A DNA stretch of 64,000 nucleotides, taken from the NCBI RefSeq assembly GCF_002866025.1, contig NZ_LNDE01000001.1:434001-498000 (forward strand), written 5' to 3'. The stretch is from Thermotoga sp. KOL6 (GTDB lineage: Bacteria > Thermotogota > Thermotogae > Thermotogales > Thermotogaceae). A program made the position numbers and the translations under genes. Shown here piece by piece: positions 9,133 through 21,294 of the stretch (the stretch's first letter is position 1; every line of letters begins with the position of its first letter). Under the pieces are notes generated by a model that ran no database searches, was not told where the DNA came from, and saw only the letters and a list, made by a program, of their open reading frames with translations.

Positions 9133-9149
9133 ATTTTGTGTAACAAAAT
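9133..9149. promoter_or_regulatory. Perfect inverted repeat just downstream of the buk promoter
   Basis: ATTTTGT (9133-9139), spacer GTA, ACAAAAT (9143-9149). It would lie at about +17 to +33 of the operon transcript, where a bound repressor would block initiation or elongation. The half-site somewhat recalls redox (Rex) or CRP-family sites but does not match either fully. It has no T-run, so it is not a terminator. Confidence 0.4.
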
Positions 9150-9261
9150 GTAAACCATAAAATGCGTCGGACATTTTCCTGAAAAATCGTTTGAAAGACT
9201 TAATTTTCTACTGAGATACAAGGCCCAAGCTGATGTTTTCAAATCCTCAAGGGGTGGAACA

Positions 9262-10342
9262 ATGTACAGAATACTGGTTATAAACCCCGGTTCAACTTCA
9301 ACGAAAGTGGCCATTTTTGAAGATGAAACGAAGATCTGCGAAGAGAGAATCACTCATTCTGTTGAAGAACTTATGAAATACGAAAGGATCATGGATCAAG
9401 AACCGATGAGAAGGGCTGTTGTAGAGAGATTCCTTGAAAATCACGGTTACAGTATGGAAGATATCGATGCCATCGGAGCACGAGGTGGAATTCTCGAACC
9501 TGTTCCCAGTGGAACTTACAAAGTGGACGAATACATGGTCGATTATCTCCTCCATCATTCCCCCGTTGAACACGTTTCCAATCTTGCAGCGGTAATAGGG
9601 TATAAACTTGGGAAACCTCACAACATTCCTTGTTTCATTACAGACCCCGTTTCTGTCGATGAGATGTGTGATGAAGCGAGATTTTCTGGCCTCCCAGATA
9701 TAGAAAGAAAAAGCTACTCACACGCCTTGAACATAAAGGCAGTTGCCCGAAAAGTAGCAAAAGAAATGGGAAAACCTTATGAAAAGACTAAGATGGTTGT
9801 GGTTCATCTCGGTAGTGGAATTTCTGTCACCGCTCATCTCAACGGAAAAATGATAGATGTGAACAATGCTAACGATGAAGGGCCGTTCAGCGTTGAAAGA
9901 ACGGGTGAACTTCCCGTCGGAGACGTTGTGAAAACGGCATATTCTGGAAAGTACACCGCAAGAGAGTTGAAGAAGCGATTCGTTGGAAAAGGAGGACTTG
10001 TTGCATATCTGGGAACGAACGATTTGAGAAGGGCTTTAGAAGAATCGAAAAATTCAGAAAAAGTGAGATTAGTCGTTGAGGCGATGGCCTATCAAATTGC
10101 GAAAGAGATTGGAGGAATGTGTGCAGTTCTTGGATCCAAGCCTGACGCAATAATCATTACGGGCGGAATGGCACACAGTTTAGAGTTCGTTGAGATGATA
10201 AGACAGTATGTTCGAAAATTTGGATCTTTGAGAATAGTGCCAGGAGAATTTGAAATGGAAGCACTGGCTCTCGGAGTTCTAAGAGTACTCAAAGGTGAAG
10301 AAAAACCGAAAGATTACAAAGAGATCGTGTGGAGGAGAAAGA

Positions 10343-10359
<17 letters not shown>
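9262..10359 (+). CDS. buk: Butyrate (branched-chain acyl) kinase, copy 1
   Basis: Acyl-phosphate + ADP to free acid + ATP. 365 residues, ASKHA fold. The N-terminal phosphate loop [11 protein letters not shown] and the VVHLGSGISVTAH, RTGELP and [13 protein letters not shown] segments are typical of the acetate/butyrate kinase family. First gene of the acid-forming operon; ptb starts inside its last codons (17-base overlap), so the transferase and kinase are coupled. With the 2-oxoacid:ferredoxin oxidoreductase downstream, the real substrate may be isobutyryl- or isovaleryl-phosphate rather than butyryl-phosphate (inference). ATG 9262 follows AGGGGTGGAA. Confidence 0.93.
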
Positions 10360-13029
<2,670 letters not shown>

Positions 13030-13033
13030 AAGT

Positions 13034-13276
13034 ATGGCAAAAGCGATGGGATACATTGAAATTGATTCAGAAAGATGTAAAGGTTGTGGATTGTGTGTGG
13101 ACGCATGTCCAGTTAAGGTAATTGGATTTTCTAAGAAATACAATTCCAAAGGTTATCATCCTGCCGAATACAAGGGTGAAGGATGCATAGCATGTGGTTT
13201 TTGTTATTTGAGTTGCCCGGATGTGTGTATAACGGTTTTTCGAGAAGTCCAAAAGAAACTGAAGGTAAACGTCTGA
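13034..13276 (+). CDS. 2-oxoacid:ferredoxin oxidoreductase, delta (ferredoxin-like) subunit
   Basis: 80 residues with two [4Fe-4S] motifs: Cys15-18-21-25 (CxxCxxCxxxCP) and Cys51-54-57-61. Carries electrons from the thiamine subunits to free ferredoxin. ATG 13034 follows GGGAGGTGAAAGT. First of four adjacent subunit genes in the order delta, alpha, beta, gamma, like VOR/KOR complexes. Confidence 0.92.
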   Translation: MAKAMGYIEIDSERCKGCGLCVDACPVKVIGFSKKYNSKGYHPAEYKGEGCIACGFCYLSCPDVCITVFREVQKKLKVNV

Positions 13277-13288
13277 GGGGTGAAATTT

Positions 13289-14353
13289 ATGAGAAAGTTG
13301 ATGATGAAAGGAAACGAAGCAATCGCAGAATCTGCAGTGAGAGCGGGATGCAGACTTTATTTCGCGTATCCTATAACTCCTCAGAGTGAAATAGCAGAGT
13401 ACATGTCAAAGAGGCTTCCAGAAGTTGGTGGAACATTCCTTCAAACTGAAAGTGAAATAGCCACCGTAAACATGGTATACGGTGCTGCGTGTACGGGAAA
13501 AAGGGTTATGACCTCCACTTCTTCACCAGGTTTCAGCTTGATGCAGGAAGGTATCTCTTACATCGCTGGTGCGGAGCTTCCATGTGTCTTTGTAAACGTT
13601 GTTCGGGGTGGACCGGGACTTGGTGATATCCAACCGGCGCAGAGCGACTACTTCCAAGCGACCAAAGGTGGTGGTCACGGAGATTATAGATTGATTGTTC
13701 TCGCGCCTTCGACTCTCCAGGAAGCGGTGGATTTAACACAACTTGCTTTTGATCTTGCAGATAAATATCGAAATCCTGTTCTCATATTGGCAGATGGAAT
13801 GATCGGTCAGATGATGGAACCTGTGGAATTACCTCCTATGAAGGATATTTCTTCTCTTCCAGATCATTCAAGTTGGGCATTAACGGGTGCCAATGGAAGA
13901 GAACCTCACAGAATAGCCGCATTCAATATAGACCCTCACGGTTTGGAAGAAATGAACAAACGCTACCAAGAGAAATACGCACGAATTTCACTTGAGGAAC
14001 AAAGATGGGAAGAGTACAAAACGGAGGATGCCGAATTCCTCATGGTAGGGTATGGAACGATTGGAAGAATTCTTAAAAGCGTTGTAGACGACCTCAGAGA
14101 AAAGAATCTACCGGTTGGTTTGTTCAGACCCATAACACTTTGGCCGTTTCCTTACAAAAGGCTCGAAGAACTTTCGAAGAAGGTAAATTTTGTGCTCACC
14201 GTAGAGATGAGCAGTGGTCAAATGGTGGAAGATGTTCGACTCGCTGTAAATGGAAAAGCACCTGTATATTTCTACGGCAGGATGGGTGGCATAGTGCCCA
14301 CACCGAACGAGATTCGATTTGCTTTTGAAAATCTCCTCAAGGAGGTGAAATAG
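13289..14353 (+). CDS. 2-oxoacid:ferredoxin oxidoreductase, alpha subunit
   Basis: 354 residues with the pyrimidine-binding fold of PFOR-type enzymes. Starts [28 protein letters not shown] is the signature substrate/TPP motif; [15 protein letters not shown] and VVRGGPGLG follow. Together with beta, gamma and delta it oxidatively decarboxylates a 2-oxoacid to acyl-CoA with ferredoxin reduction. Substrate could be branched-chain 2-oxoacids (VOR) or 2-oxoglutarate (KOR); linkage to buk and ptb favours branched-chain or butyryl-type products. ATG 13289 is used because GGGGTGA is 6 bases upstream; a GTG at 13280 overlaps that site. Confidence 0.93.
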   Translation: MRKLMMKGNEAIAESAVRAGCRLYFAYPITPQSEIAEYMSKRLPEVGGTFLQTESEIATVNMVYGAACTGKRVMTSTSSPGFSLMQEGISYIAGAELPCVFVNVVRGGPGLGDIQPAQSDYFQATKGGGHGDYRLIVLAPSTLQEAVDLTQLAFDLADKYRNPVLILADGMIGQMMEPVELPPMKDISSLPDHSSWALTGANGREPHRIAAFNIDPHGLEEMNKRYQEKYARISLEEQRWEEYKTEDAEFLMVGYGTIGRILKSVVDDLREKNLPVGLFRPITLWPFPYKRLEELSKKVNFVLTVEMSSGQMVEDVRLAVNGKAPVYFYGRMGGIVPTPNEIRFAFENLLKEVK

Positions 14354-15102
14354 TGGACAAGATGGTGATATTCAGCAGGCCAAAATCTCTCAGTGAAAAA
14401 GAATTCACGTATTGTCCCGGTTGTCATCATGGAATAGTTCATCGATTGATTGCTGAGGTCATAGATGAACTCGGAATTCAAGAGAAAACTATAATGGTTG
14501 CCCCTGTGGGATGTTCTGTCTTTGCATACGAATTTTTCAATGTGGACGGAACAGTAGCTCCACACGGTCGAGCCCTTGCTGTTGCCACTGGTATAAAAAG
14601 AGCGCTTCCTGATCGTGTGGTATTCACCTATCAAGGGGATGGAGATTTGGCGGCGATAGGAATTGGAGAGACAATCCACGCGGCCAATCGCGGAGAAAAG
14701 TTGACAACAATCTTTATAAACAATGCGGTGTACGGTATGACGGGTGGTCAAATGGCTCCCACTACCCTCCTCGGTCAGAAAACCACCACTACACCTTACG
14801 GGAGAAATCCAGAAAACGATGGATATCCGTTCCATGTTTCTGAGATTCTGAGTACTTTGCCCGGAGTAGCCTATCTCGAGCGAGTTACCGTGAGTACGCC
14901 TCAAAATATTCGGAACGCAAAGAAAGCCATTAGAAAAGCTTTTATTGCCCAGATAAAAGGTGTGGGATTCGGTTTAGTAGAGGTCCTCAGCACCTGCCCC
15001 ACGAATTGGGGAATGAGCCCAGTCGAAGCCCAAAAATGGCTGTTGGAAAACATGACAAAAGAGTATCCTTTGGGAGTATTTGTGGACAAGGTGGGGGATT
15101 GA
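14353..15102 (+). CDS. 2-oxoacid:ferredoxin oxidoreductase, beta (TPP-binding) subunit
   Basis: 249 residues. [13 protein letters not shown] is the N-terminal cysteine/His motif of these beta subunits; [11 protein letters not shown] and, about 30 residues on, [16 protein letters not shown] form the GDG...N thiamine-diphosphate/Mg motif. The MTGGQ sequence is family-typical. The GTG start at 14353 shares its first G with the stop of the alpha gene; GGAGGTGA precedes it. It binds TPP at the interface with alpha. Confidence 0.94.
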   Translation: MDKMVIFSRPKSLSEKEFTYCPGCHHGIVHRLIAEVIDELGIQEKTIMVAPVGCSVFAYEFFNVDGTVAPHGRALAVATGIKRALPDRVVFTYQGDGDLAAIGIGETIHAANRGEKLTTIFINNAVYGMTGGQMAPTTLLGQKTTTTPYGRNPENDGYPFHVSEILSTLPGVAYLERVTVSTPQNIRNAKKAIRKAFIAQIKGVGFGLVEVLSTCPTNWGMSPVEAQKWLLENMTKEYPLGVFVDKVGD

Positions 15103-15103
15103 A

Positions 15104-15664
15104 ATGGGATACCATGGGATAATAATAGCGGGTTTCGGTGGACAGGGTGTCATGCTCATGGGGCAAGTGCTTGCTACAGCCGCCGTTATTGAAGGGAAAA
15201 ATACCACATGGCTTCCTTCGTATGGTCCAGAGATGCGAGGAGGTACTGCCAATTGTACAGTCGTGATAGATGAAAAACCTGTGACATCACCTATCATAGA
15301 CCATCCAACGGAAGTGATTGCCATGAACCTTCCTTCAATGATAAAGTTTGGGCCAAGATTGAAAGCAGGAGGGATTCTCTTTGTAAACTCATCGGTGGTG
15401 GATAAAAAGCTCGAAAGGAAAGACGTAGAAATAATAGAGATACCTGCAAACGATATTGCGGAAGAAATAGGCCTGCAGAAAGTAGCAAACATGGTAATGT
15501 TGGGTGCCTTTATAGAAACAACAAAAGTAGTAAGATTTGAATCCATTGAAAAAGCTTTGGAAGAAAAACTCAAAGGGTCCAAACGCATGTTTCTGAGTGT
15601 CAACTTGGATGCGATAAGAAGGGGATCAGACTTTGTCAAAAACAAGTATAAAGTCAGAACGTAA
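15104..15664 (+). CDS. 2-oxoacid:ferredoxin oxidoreductase, gamma subunit
   Basis: 186 residues, with the IIAGFGGQGVMLMGQ start and the SYGPEMRGGTANCTV segment characteristic of gamma subunits (CoA-binding region by family knowledge). ATG 15104 follows GGTGGGGGATTGAA; an in-frame ATG at 15080 is inside the beta gene. Last gene of the operon; no hairpin lies before the tRNA-Asp promoter, so the operon may read into tRNA-Asp. Confidence 0.93.
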   Translation: MGYHGIIIAGFGGQGVMLMGQVLATAAVIEGKNTTWLPSYGPEMRGGTANCTVVIDEKPVTSPIIDHPTEVIAMNLPSMIKFGPRLKAGGILFVNSSVVDKKLERKDVEIIEIPANDIAEEIGLQKVANMVMLGAFIETTKVVRFESIEKALEEKLKGSKRMFLSVNLDAIRRGSDFVKNKYKVRT

Positions 15665-15678
15665 TCCATAAATCCCCC

Positions 15679-15707
15679 TTGACAACCACGACTTTTTCTG
15701 AGAAAAT
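15679..15707 (+). promoter_or_regulatory. Promoter of tRNA-Asp
   Basis: TTGACA (15679-15684), 17 bases, GAAAAT (15702-15707) with TGA before it (extended -10). Predicted start about 6 bases before the tRNA. Confidence 0.6.
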
Positions 15708-15720
15708 AGTAACCGGTTCA

Positions 15721-15798
15721 GGGGACGTGGTGCAGCCCGGTTAGCATGCCGGTCTGTCACACCGGTGGTCGCGGGTTCAAATCCCGTCGTCCCCGCCA
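15721..15798 (+). tRNA. tRNA-Asp (anticodon GTC)
   Basis: Cloverleaf is readable: acceptor GGGGACG (15721-15727) pairs with CGTCCCC (15788-15794), discriminator G, encoded CCA. The anticodon loop CTGTCAC carries GTC, and the T-arm contains GGTTCAAAT. Confidence 0.97.
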
Positions 15799-15800
15799 AA

Positions 15801-15836
15801 AAGAAGAAGGGACTCATCGTCCCTTCTTCTTTTTTA
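15801..15836. terminator. Bidirectional terminator between tRNA-Asp and uvrB
   Basis: AAGAAGAAGGGAC (15801-15813) pairs with GTCCCTTCTTCTT (15819-15831) around TCATC, with T-runs at the right end and A-runs at the left end. The minus-strand uvrB stop codon lies in the loop and its last codons form the right arm. Confidence 0.88.
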
Positions 15837-17808
15837 TTTCTTCCCTCACCTTGAATAATTCATCCCTTAGAATTGCCGCGTCTTCGTATCTCAACTCGCT
15901 GGCTGCTCGATACATTTCTTCTTCCAGCAAAGCTATGTATTCCTCGGGAGAGAGATTTTTTTTCAAGGCAAAGATATTCGAAAGCGTGTCTCCATACTTG
16001 ACTGGTTCTTCCTTGACCATAAATTTTTCAAAGATTTCTATTTCGAGAGGTTTCACTATGGACTTCGGAGTGATACCGTGTTTTCGATTATATTCAAGCT
16101 GTATTTTCCTCCTTCTGTTCGTTTCTTCAATGGCTCTCTTCATGGCATTTGTTATCCTGTCTGCGTACATAATGACCTTACCGTTTACATTTCTTGCTGT
16201 TCTCCCTATAATCTGTATAAGAGTGGTCTCTGATCTCAAAAAACCTTCTACATCGGCATCCATGATTGCAACAAGCGATACCTCTGGAAGATCCAATCCT
16301 TCCCTTAGAAGGTTAACTCCAACCACTACATCCACATCTCCGCGCCGCAATTTTTTTAAAACTTCCACTCTTTCTATCGCATCAAGTTCTGAATGAAGAT
16401 ACAGAGATCTTATGCCAAGTTCGGTCAAATGTTCACTCAAAAGCTCCGCTGTTTTTTTAGTGAGAACTGTAACAAGTGCCCTTTCGCCTCTTCGTTTCAC
16501 TTTTACAATCTCGTTAACCAAATCGTCTACCTGTCCTTTCGTAGGTCGTACTTCCACTTCCGGGTCAACGAGACCAGTTGGTCTTATGATCTGCTCTACA
16601 ACCTGCTCAGAAACACTCAATTCGAAATCCCCTGGTGTGGCGGAAACAAAAATAATCTGTTTGACCTTTTTCAAAAATTCCTCGAAAGTTAGAGGCCTGT
16701 TATCGTAAGCAGAAGGAAGACGAAAACCGTATTCAACAAGATTTTTCTTCCTAGATCGATCCCCGTTGTACATCGCCCTCAATTGAGGGACAGTGATATG
16801 AGATTCGTCAATGAAAACTAGAAAATCTTCATCAAAGTAATCTAACAGGGTGTAGGGTGGTTCGCCTGGTTTTCTTCCATCAAAATGTCTGGAATAATTT
16901 TCTATACCAGGACAATAACCCATTGTTTCAAGAAGTTCTATATCGTTTAGTGTCCTCTGTTTGAGACGTTCGTACTCCAAAGTTTTTCCCTGTCTCTTGA
17001 GCTCTACAAGCCTTTCGTTGAGTTCTTCTTTTATAGATTCAATGGCCTTTTTCAGTTTCCTTTCAGTTGTAACAAATTCGACAGCCGGGTAAATTATGAC
17101 CTTATCCAACCTCTCTACAGTAGTTCGATTCATTCTATCGATCAAAGTTATTGAATCTACTTCATCATCAAAGAATTCGATTCTTATTCCTTCATCTTGA
17201 TAAGTGGGATAAATCTCCACGGTGTCTCCTCTTAGCCTGAAACACCCCGACAGAGAAACATCTTCCGTTCTCCGATAACCTATCTTTGCTAGTTTTTCTG
17301 CAAGCTCTAAGGTATCTATGTTATCGCCTACAGAGAGTTTTATGTTCATTCTATCGAAATCATTGGGATCCCCCGTCGCGTAGATACAAGAAACACTCGC
17401 AACCACGATCACATCTCTTCTTGTCCTCACCGACTTCAAAGTGGACATACGCATTCTCACAATCACATCGTTTATATCCGCATTCTTCTCTATGTAGAGG
17501 TCCTTCGTGGGAATATAAGCTTCTGGTTGATAGTAATCATAATAACTTATGAAAAACTCCACCCTGTTTTCTGGAAAAAAGGTTTTGAATTCTTGATAGA
17601 GTTGTGCGGCGAGGGTTTTATTCGGTGAGATAACGAGCGTCGGTCTGTTCACCCTAGCGATCACATTGGCCATGGTGAACGTCTTCCCGCTTCCTGTAAC
17701 CCCAAGAAGTGTTTGAAATCTCATCCCTCTGTTTAATCCTTCAACAAGTTTTTCTATCGCTTGAGGCTGATCTCCGGTAGGTTCATATTCGCTTACCAGC
17801 TTGAACAC
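15814..17808 (-). CDS. uvrB: Excinuclease ABC subunit B
   Basis: Damage-verifying helicase-like subunit of nucleotide excision repair. 664 residues, full length. Walker A GVTGSGKT at residues 36-43, the beta-hairpin [13 protein letters not shown] that inserts into DNA, Walker B FIDESH, helicase motifs VSATPG and IGRTARN, and the C-terminal UVR motif ([13 protein letters not shown]) that contacts UvrC/UvrA. The start is GTG 17808 with GGGAGGAAA upstream. The intergenic space to the divergent transketolase gene is 110 bases. Confidence 0.98.
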   Translation of the reverse strand: MFKLVSEYEPTGDQPQAIEKLVEGLNRGMRFQTLLGVTGSGKTFTMANVIARVNRPTLVISPNKTLAAQLYQEFKTFFPENRVEFFISYYDYYQPEAYIPTKDLYIEKNADINDVIVRMRMSTLKSVRTRRDVIVVASVSCIYATGDPNDFDRMNIKLSVGDNIDTLELAEKLAKIGYRRTEDVSLSGCFRLRGDTVEIYPTYQDEGIRIEFFDDEVDSITLIDRMNRTTVERLDKVIIYPAVEFVTTERKLKKAIESIKEELNERLVELKRQGKTLEYERLKQRTLNDIELLETMGYCPGIENYSRHFDGRKPGEPPYTLLDYFDEDFLVFIDESHITVPQLRAMYNGDRSRKKNLVEYGFRLPSAYDNRPLTFEEFLKKVKQIIFVSATPGDFELSVSEQVVEQIIRPTGLVDPEVEVRPTKGQVDDLVNEIVKVKRRGERALVTVLTKKTAELLSEHLTELGIRSLYLHSELDAIERVEVLKKLRRGDVDVVVGVNLLREGLDLPEVSLVAIMDADVEGFLRSETTLIQIIGRTARNVNGKVIMYADRITNAMKRAIEETNRRRKIQLEYNRKHGITPKSIVKPLEIEIFEKFMVKEEPVKYGDTLSNIFALKKNLSPEEYIALLEEEMYRAASELRYEDAAILRDELFKVREEIKKKKGR

Positions 17809-17848
17809 AATTTTTTTCCTCCCTGAAAACTTTTTAACGTTACAATAA

Positions 17849-17857
17849 TGGTAGAAT
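17849..17857 (+). promoter_or_regulatory. Possible extended -10 element of the transketolase gene
   Basis: TGGTAGAAT (17849-17857) matches TGnTAnnAT, about 60 bases before the start; the -35 region is poor. The rest of the 17809-17918 interval shows no other clear element for uvrB. Confidence 0.35.
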
Positions 17858-17918
17858 TCTAAAAGATAATCTGGTCAATTCAATATTATGACCCAATCTC
17901 AGGAGGTGAGGTTTAACA

Positions 17919-19826
17919 ATGTCAAGGTTTCCATATGAAAAACTTCCAAAGAGCGAATTAGAAGAATTAAAAGAACTCGGCAAACTCTGTCGGGGCGATA
18001 TCTTGAAAATGACGTACATTGCCAATTCCGGTCATCCAGGTGGCTCCATGTCTTCTATTGATCTGTATCTAACCGTTTTCAAGTATGCAAAATTGAGGCC
18101 CATTGATGATCCAGCAAGAGATAGAGTTGTGATCAGCCATGGCCATACGTCTCCTGGTGTCTACGCCGCAATGTCAAGATTGGGGTTCGTTGATCTTGAA
18201 GAAGTACTGATCGGGTTCAGACATCCCGCCTCTGTTTTCGAAGGGCACGTAACAAGAGGGGTAGGGATAATTGATTGGACCACTGGAAACTTAGGTCAAG
18301 GTCTTTCTGCTGGTCTTGGTTTCGCGCTCGCCTCTAGATTCACCGGAAACGACTATCATGTCTTTGTTCTCATGAGCGATGCGGAACAAGCGAAAGGGCA
18401 GGTTGCCGAAGCGAGAAGGGTTGCAAAAAAATATGGTGTAACGAATCTCACGGTGATAATTGATTACAACGATGCTCAAATCAGCGGACGAGCAAGGGAT
18501 ATCATGCCTGTGAACATAAAGGAAAACTATCTTGCAGATGGTTGGAAAGTTATTGAAATCGATGGTCACGATTACGAACAGATCTACCTCGCTTTGAAAG
18601 AAGCTGTTGAAGATGAACTCAATCCCGTCGCTATTCTTGCAAAAACGGTGATGGGCAAAGGAGTTTCCTTCATGGAGAACGAAGTGAAATATCATGGGAA
18701 ACCCTTGAACAGGGAAGAACTCGAAAGAGCTTTGTCAGAGTTGGGGATAGAAAACGATGTGGATATTTATATTGAGAAAAGAAAACAACTTCCGGTGAAA
18801 AAGCACGAAAAGGTTCATAAATTTTATCCGGTGAGAATCGATACGGGGAATCCAATTACTTACACCGAACCGCTTGACAACAGAACAGCCTTTGGAAAAG
18901 CGATTCTCGATATCGTCAGAAAGAACGCCAATGATCCAAACGCCACACCGATAGTTGCGGTAGATTGTGACTTGAAAAGTTCAGTGAAACTTGATCTCCT
19001 TGATAAAGAATTCCCCGAAAGAGTTTTAGAGGTTGGAGTCCAAGAACACAATGCTGCTGCAATGGCAGGGGCACTTTCTGCAGAGGGTGTAATCACTTTT
19101 TTCGCTGATTTTGGAGTATTCGGTATTTCTGAGACCTATAACCAGCACAGACTGAATGCCATAAACAGGACTAACTTAAAAGTTGTTGTTACTCATTGTG
19201 GAATCAACGTTGGAGAAGATGGAAAAACCCATCACGGCCTCGACTACATATCCGGTCCTATGAATTGGTACGGCTTCAAAGTAATCGTACCCGGTGATCC
19301 GAATCAAACCGACAGAGTTGTGAGATATGCCGCAAAAGAGTATGGAAATTTCGTGATCGCTATGGGGAGATCAAAGCTGCCTATCATCCTAAAAGAAGAT
19401 GGAAAACCATTTTTCGGAGATAACTACACATTTGAGTACGGAAAAATAGATATTGTGAGGAAAGGTGAAGATGCCGTCATTTTGACCTACGGTTCCACAC
19501 TTCATGTGGCAGTGGAAGCAGCAGAGGAACTAAAAAAGGAAGGGGTGAACGTGACGGTTTTGAACGTATCTTGCCCAGTAGATCTTGATATTGAGACGCT
19601 GAAAATGACTGATGGGAAACCTGTACTCGTTGTTGAAGATCACAACGTGTTTACTGGACTCGGCAGTTACCTTGGAACTGTACTCATCGAAAACGGTATC
19701 TTTCCGAAAAAGTACGTGAGGTTAGGATTGTCGGAGTTTGCAGTCTCTGGAAGCTACAAACTACTTTACAAAATATATGGCCTTGATAAAGAAGGTATCG
19801 TCTCGAAGGTCAAAGAAATTCTTTAA
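17919..19826 (+). CDS. tkt: Transketolase (divergent TPP motif)
   Basis: 635 residues, single-chain transketolase with N-terminal TPP, central pyrimidine-binding and C-terminal domains. NSGHPGGSMS near residue 37, VISHGHTSPGVYA, TTGNLGQGLSAG, and in the second half VGVQEHNAAAMA with the catalytic Glu, ETYNQHRLNA and HHGLD are all family features. Role: ketol transfer in the pentose phosphate pathway. Odd: the usual GDG(E/C)xxEG motif reads SDAEQAKGQ, so both glycines are replaced although Asp is kept, and the downstream NDAQ keeps an Asn. Substrate range may differ from the main enzyme. AGGAGGTGAGG precedes ATG 17919. Confidence 0.88.
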   Translation: MSRFPYEKLPKSELEELKELGKLCRGDILKMTYIANSGHPGGSMSSIDLYLTVFKYAKLRPIDDPARDRVVISHGHTSPGVYAAMSRLGFVDLEEVLIGFRHPASVFEGHVTRGVGIIDWTTGNLGQGLSAGLGFALASRFTGNDYHVFVLMSDAEQAKGQVAEARRVAKKYGVTNLTVIIDYNDAQISGRARDIMPVNIKENYLADGWKVIEIDGHDYEQIYLALKEAVEDELNPVAILAKTVMGKGVSFMENEVKYHGKPLNREELERALSELGIENDVDIYIEKRKQLPVKKHEKVHKFYPVRIDTGNPITYTEPLDNRTAFGKAILDIVRKNANDPNATPIVAVDCDLKSSVKLDLLDKEFPERVLEVGVQEHNAAAMAGALSAEGVITFFADFGVFGISETYNQHRLNAINRTNLKVVVTHCGINVGEDGKTHHGLDYISGPMNWYGFKVIVPGDPNQTDRVVRYAAKEYGNFVIAMGRSKLPIILKEDGKPFFGDNYTFEYGKIDIVRKGEDAVILTYGSTLHVAVEAAEELKKEGVNVTVLNVSCPVDLDIETLKMTDGKPVLVVEDHNVFTGLGSYLGTVLIENGIFPKKYVRLGLSEFAVSGSYKLLYKIYGLDKEGIVSKVKEIL

Positions 19827-19837
19827 TTGTAATGTTA

Positions 19838-19846
19838 TGATAAAAT
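19838..19846 (+). promoter_or_regulatory. Possible extended -10 element for the efp operon
   Basis: TGATAAAAT (19838-19846) fits TGnTAnnAT directly before the hairpin at 19849. The -35 is weak. Confidence 0.3.
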
Positions 19847-19848
19847 TC

Positions 19849-19880
19849 TACGAGGGGAGCGAATCCCCTCGTAAATTTTG
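19849..19880 (+). terminator. Hairpin between tkt and efp
   Basis: TACGAGGGG (19849-19857) pairs with CCCCTCGTA (19865-19873) with a 7-base loop; the following AATTTTGTTAT is a broken U-tract. Most likely the tkt terminator, though it may also fold at the 5' end of the efp message. Confidence 0.65.
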
Positions 19881-19897
19881 TTATAGGAGGTGTTTAC

Positions 19898-20455
19898 ATG
19901 ATAGAAGTAGGTGACTTGAAAAAGGGTATGTTCATCGTTTATGATGGAGAGATATACAGGGTACTTGAAGCAAGCAAGCATTTTATGGGAAGAGGAAGTG
20001 GTCTTGTGAGAACAAAGCTCAAGAACGTGAAAACAGGTTTGGTCAGAGAAGTAAACTTTCCAAGTGGTGAAAAAGTACCAGAGGCGGAGCTTTCTTTCAG
20101 AAAGGCTCAATATCTTTACAGAGATGGCGATCATTATTATTTCATGACCTTGGATGATTACGAACAGTACGCTCTCAGCGAAGAGGAGATAGGAGATGCC
20201 AGATATTACATGATCGAAAATATGGAAGTGGATTTGGTCTTTTACGAAGGATCACCTATAGGTGTTGAGCTCCCAACCACCGTCGAATTGACAGTGGTGG
20301 AGACAGAACCATCTTTCAAAGGAGATACTGTATCGGGTGGTGGAAAACCAGCCGTTCTCGAAACAGGCCTCAAAATAACGGTGCCTTATTTTATCGAAGT
20401 TGGTGATAAAATAAAAGTTGACACAAGGACAGGTGAATACGTGGGAAGAGCATAA
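19898..20455 (+). CDS. efp: Elongation factor P
   Basis: 185 residues with three beta-barrel domains (KOW-like N-terminal, two OB-like). Relieves ribosome stalling at polyproline. [13 protein letters not shown] and [17 protein letters not shown] are family segments, and the C-terminus [12 protein letters not shown] is the EF-P signature. The tip of domain I reads M30-G-R32-G-S, so the modifiable position is Arg (as in rhamnosylated EF-P) but the usual Pro before the Gly is Met. No modification gene is nearby. TAGGAGGTG precedes ATG 19898. Confidence 0.97.
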   Translation: MIEVGDLKKGMFIVYDGEIYRVLEASKHFMGRGSGLVRTKLKNVKTGLVREVNFPSGEKVPEAELSFRKAQYLYRDGDHYYFMTLDDYEQYALSEEEIGDARYYMIENMEVDLVFYEGSPIGVELPTTVELTVVETEPSFKGDTVSGGGKPAVLETGLKITVPYFIEVGDKIKVDTRTGEYVGRA

Positions 20456-20473
20456 AAAAGGGGGGGGATCTGT

Positions 20474-20830
20474 ATGTCGGAAGAATACAAGAATATCGAA
20501 ATATCGGATGGAGTGATAAAGGAAATTGCAATCAGAAGCATCGAAGAGTTTCTGGGTGATGTGAGTTCCAAGGTAATCAAAAAAATTAGGAAAAGTCTCG
20601 ATGTAACAAGAAATCCAGATGATAGTCTCATTATTGAATTCAAGATCGATGTGCCTTACGGTGAGCCAATTCCTGAGTACGTTTCCAAACTTACAGAAAA
20701 AGTGAAACACGACATCGAAATGATGACGTCCATGAATGTCGAATCTATAAATGTTGTGGTGGAGAATGTTTTCGAAAAAGAGGAAGAAATAGAAGAACCC
20801 GGAGGAGAGGAGGAAGAAAAGACCGAATAA
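20474..20830 (+). CDS. Asp23/Gls24 family protein (YqhY-like)
   Basis: 118 residues. DGVIKEIAIRSIEEFLG and the alternating strand IIEFKIDVPYGEPIPEY match the Asp23/Gls24 (DUF322) fold; the C-terminus is an acidic tail rich in Glu. In Bacillus a homologue (YqhY) sits just before nusB and has been linked to lipid metabolism. Here it lies between efp and nusB, the same context. GGGGGGGATCTGT precedes ATG 20474. Confidence 0.8.
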   Translation: MSEEYKNIEISDGVIKEIAIRSIEEFLGDVSSKVIKKIRKSLDVTRNPDDSLIIEFKIDVPYGEPIPEYVSKLTEKVKHDIEMMTSMNVESINVVVENVFEKEEEIEEPGGEEEEKTE

Positions 20831-20854
20831 AACGACTAGAAAGGAGTTCAAGAT

Positions 20855-21283
20855 ATGAAAACACCGAGGCGAAGAATGAGGCTTGCTGTCTTCAAAACAC
20901 TTTTTCAGCATGAATTCAGAAAAGACGAGGATGTGGAACAGATTCTTGAGGAAATACTGGACGATAGTTATGATGAAAAAGCAAAAAGTGATGCTCGACG
21001 TTACATTCGAGGGATAAAAGAAAACCTAGAAAAAATAGATGAACTCATCTCCCGGTATCTTGAGAGATGGACGTTGGATCGCCTCTCAGCTGTTGATAGA
21101 AATATATTGAGGCTTGGTTGCTACGAGCTTCTCTATGAAAAAGATGTTCCTATAGAAGTAACGATAGACGAAGCTATCGAAATTGCCAAAAGATATGGTA
21201 CCGAGAACAGTGGAAAATTTGTCAACGGTATTCTCGACAGGATAGCAAAAGAACATGCACCAAAAGAGAAATTCGAATTGTGA
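20855..21283 (+). CDS. nusB: Transcription antitermination factor NusB
   Basis: 142-residue all-helical protein; binds NusE (S10) and boxA RNA in rRNA antitermination. [17 protein letters not shown] gives the N-terminal arginine-rich helix; [11 protein letters not shown] and [14 protein letters not shown] followed by [13 protein letters not shown] are diagnostic. GAAAGGAGTTC precedes ATG 20855. Its stop overlaps the ribosome site of fhs. Confidence 0.96.
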   Translation: MKTPRRRMRLAVFKTLFQHEFRKDEDVEQILEEILDDSYDEKAKSDARRYIRGIKENLEKIDELISRYLERWTLDRLSAVDRNILRLGCYELLYEKDVPIEVTIDEAIEIAKRYGTENSGKFVNGILDRIAKEHAPKEKFEL

Positions 21284-21294
21284 GGGTGAAAACA

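Noticed and set aside
15746-16396. 216-codon plus-strand frame beginning in tRNA-Asp
   Set aside because: Antisense to uvrB, Ser-rich shadow composition; its start lies inside the tRNA.
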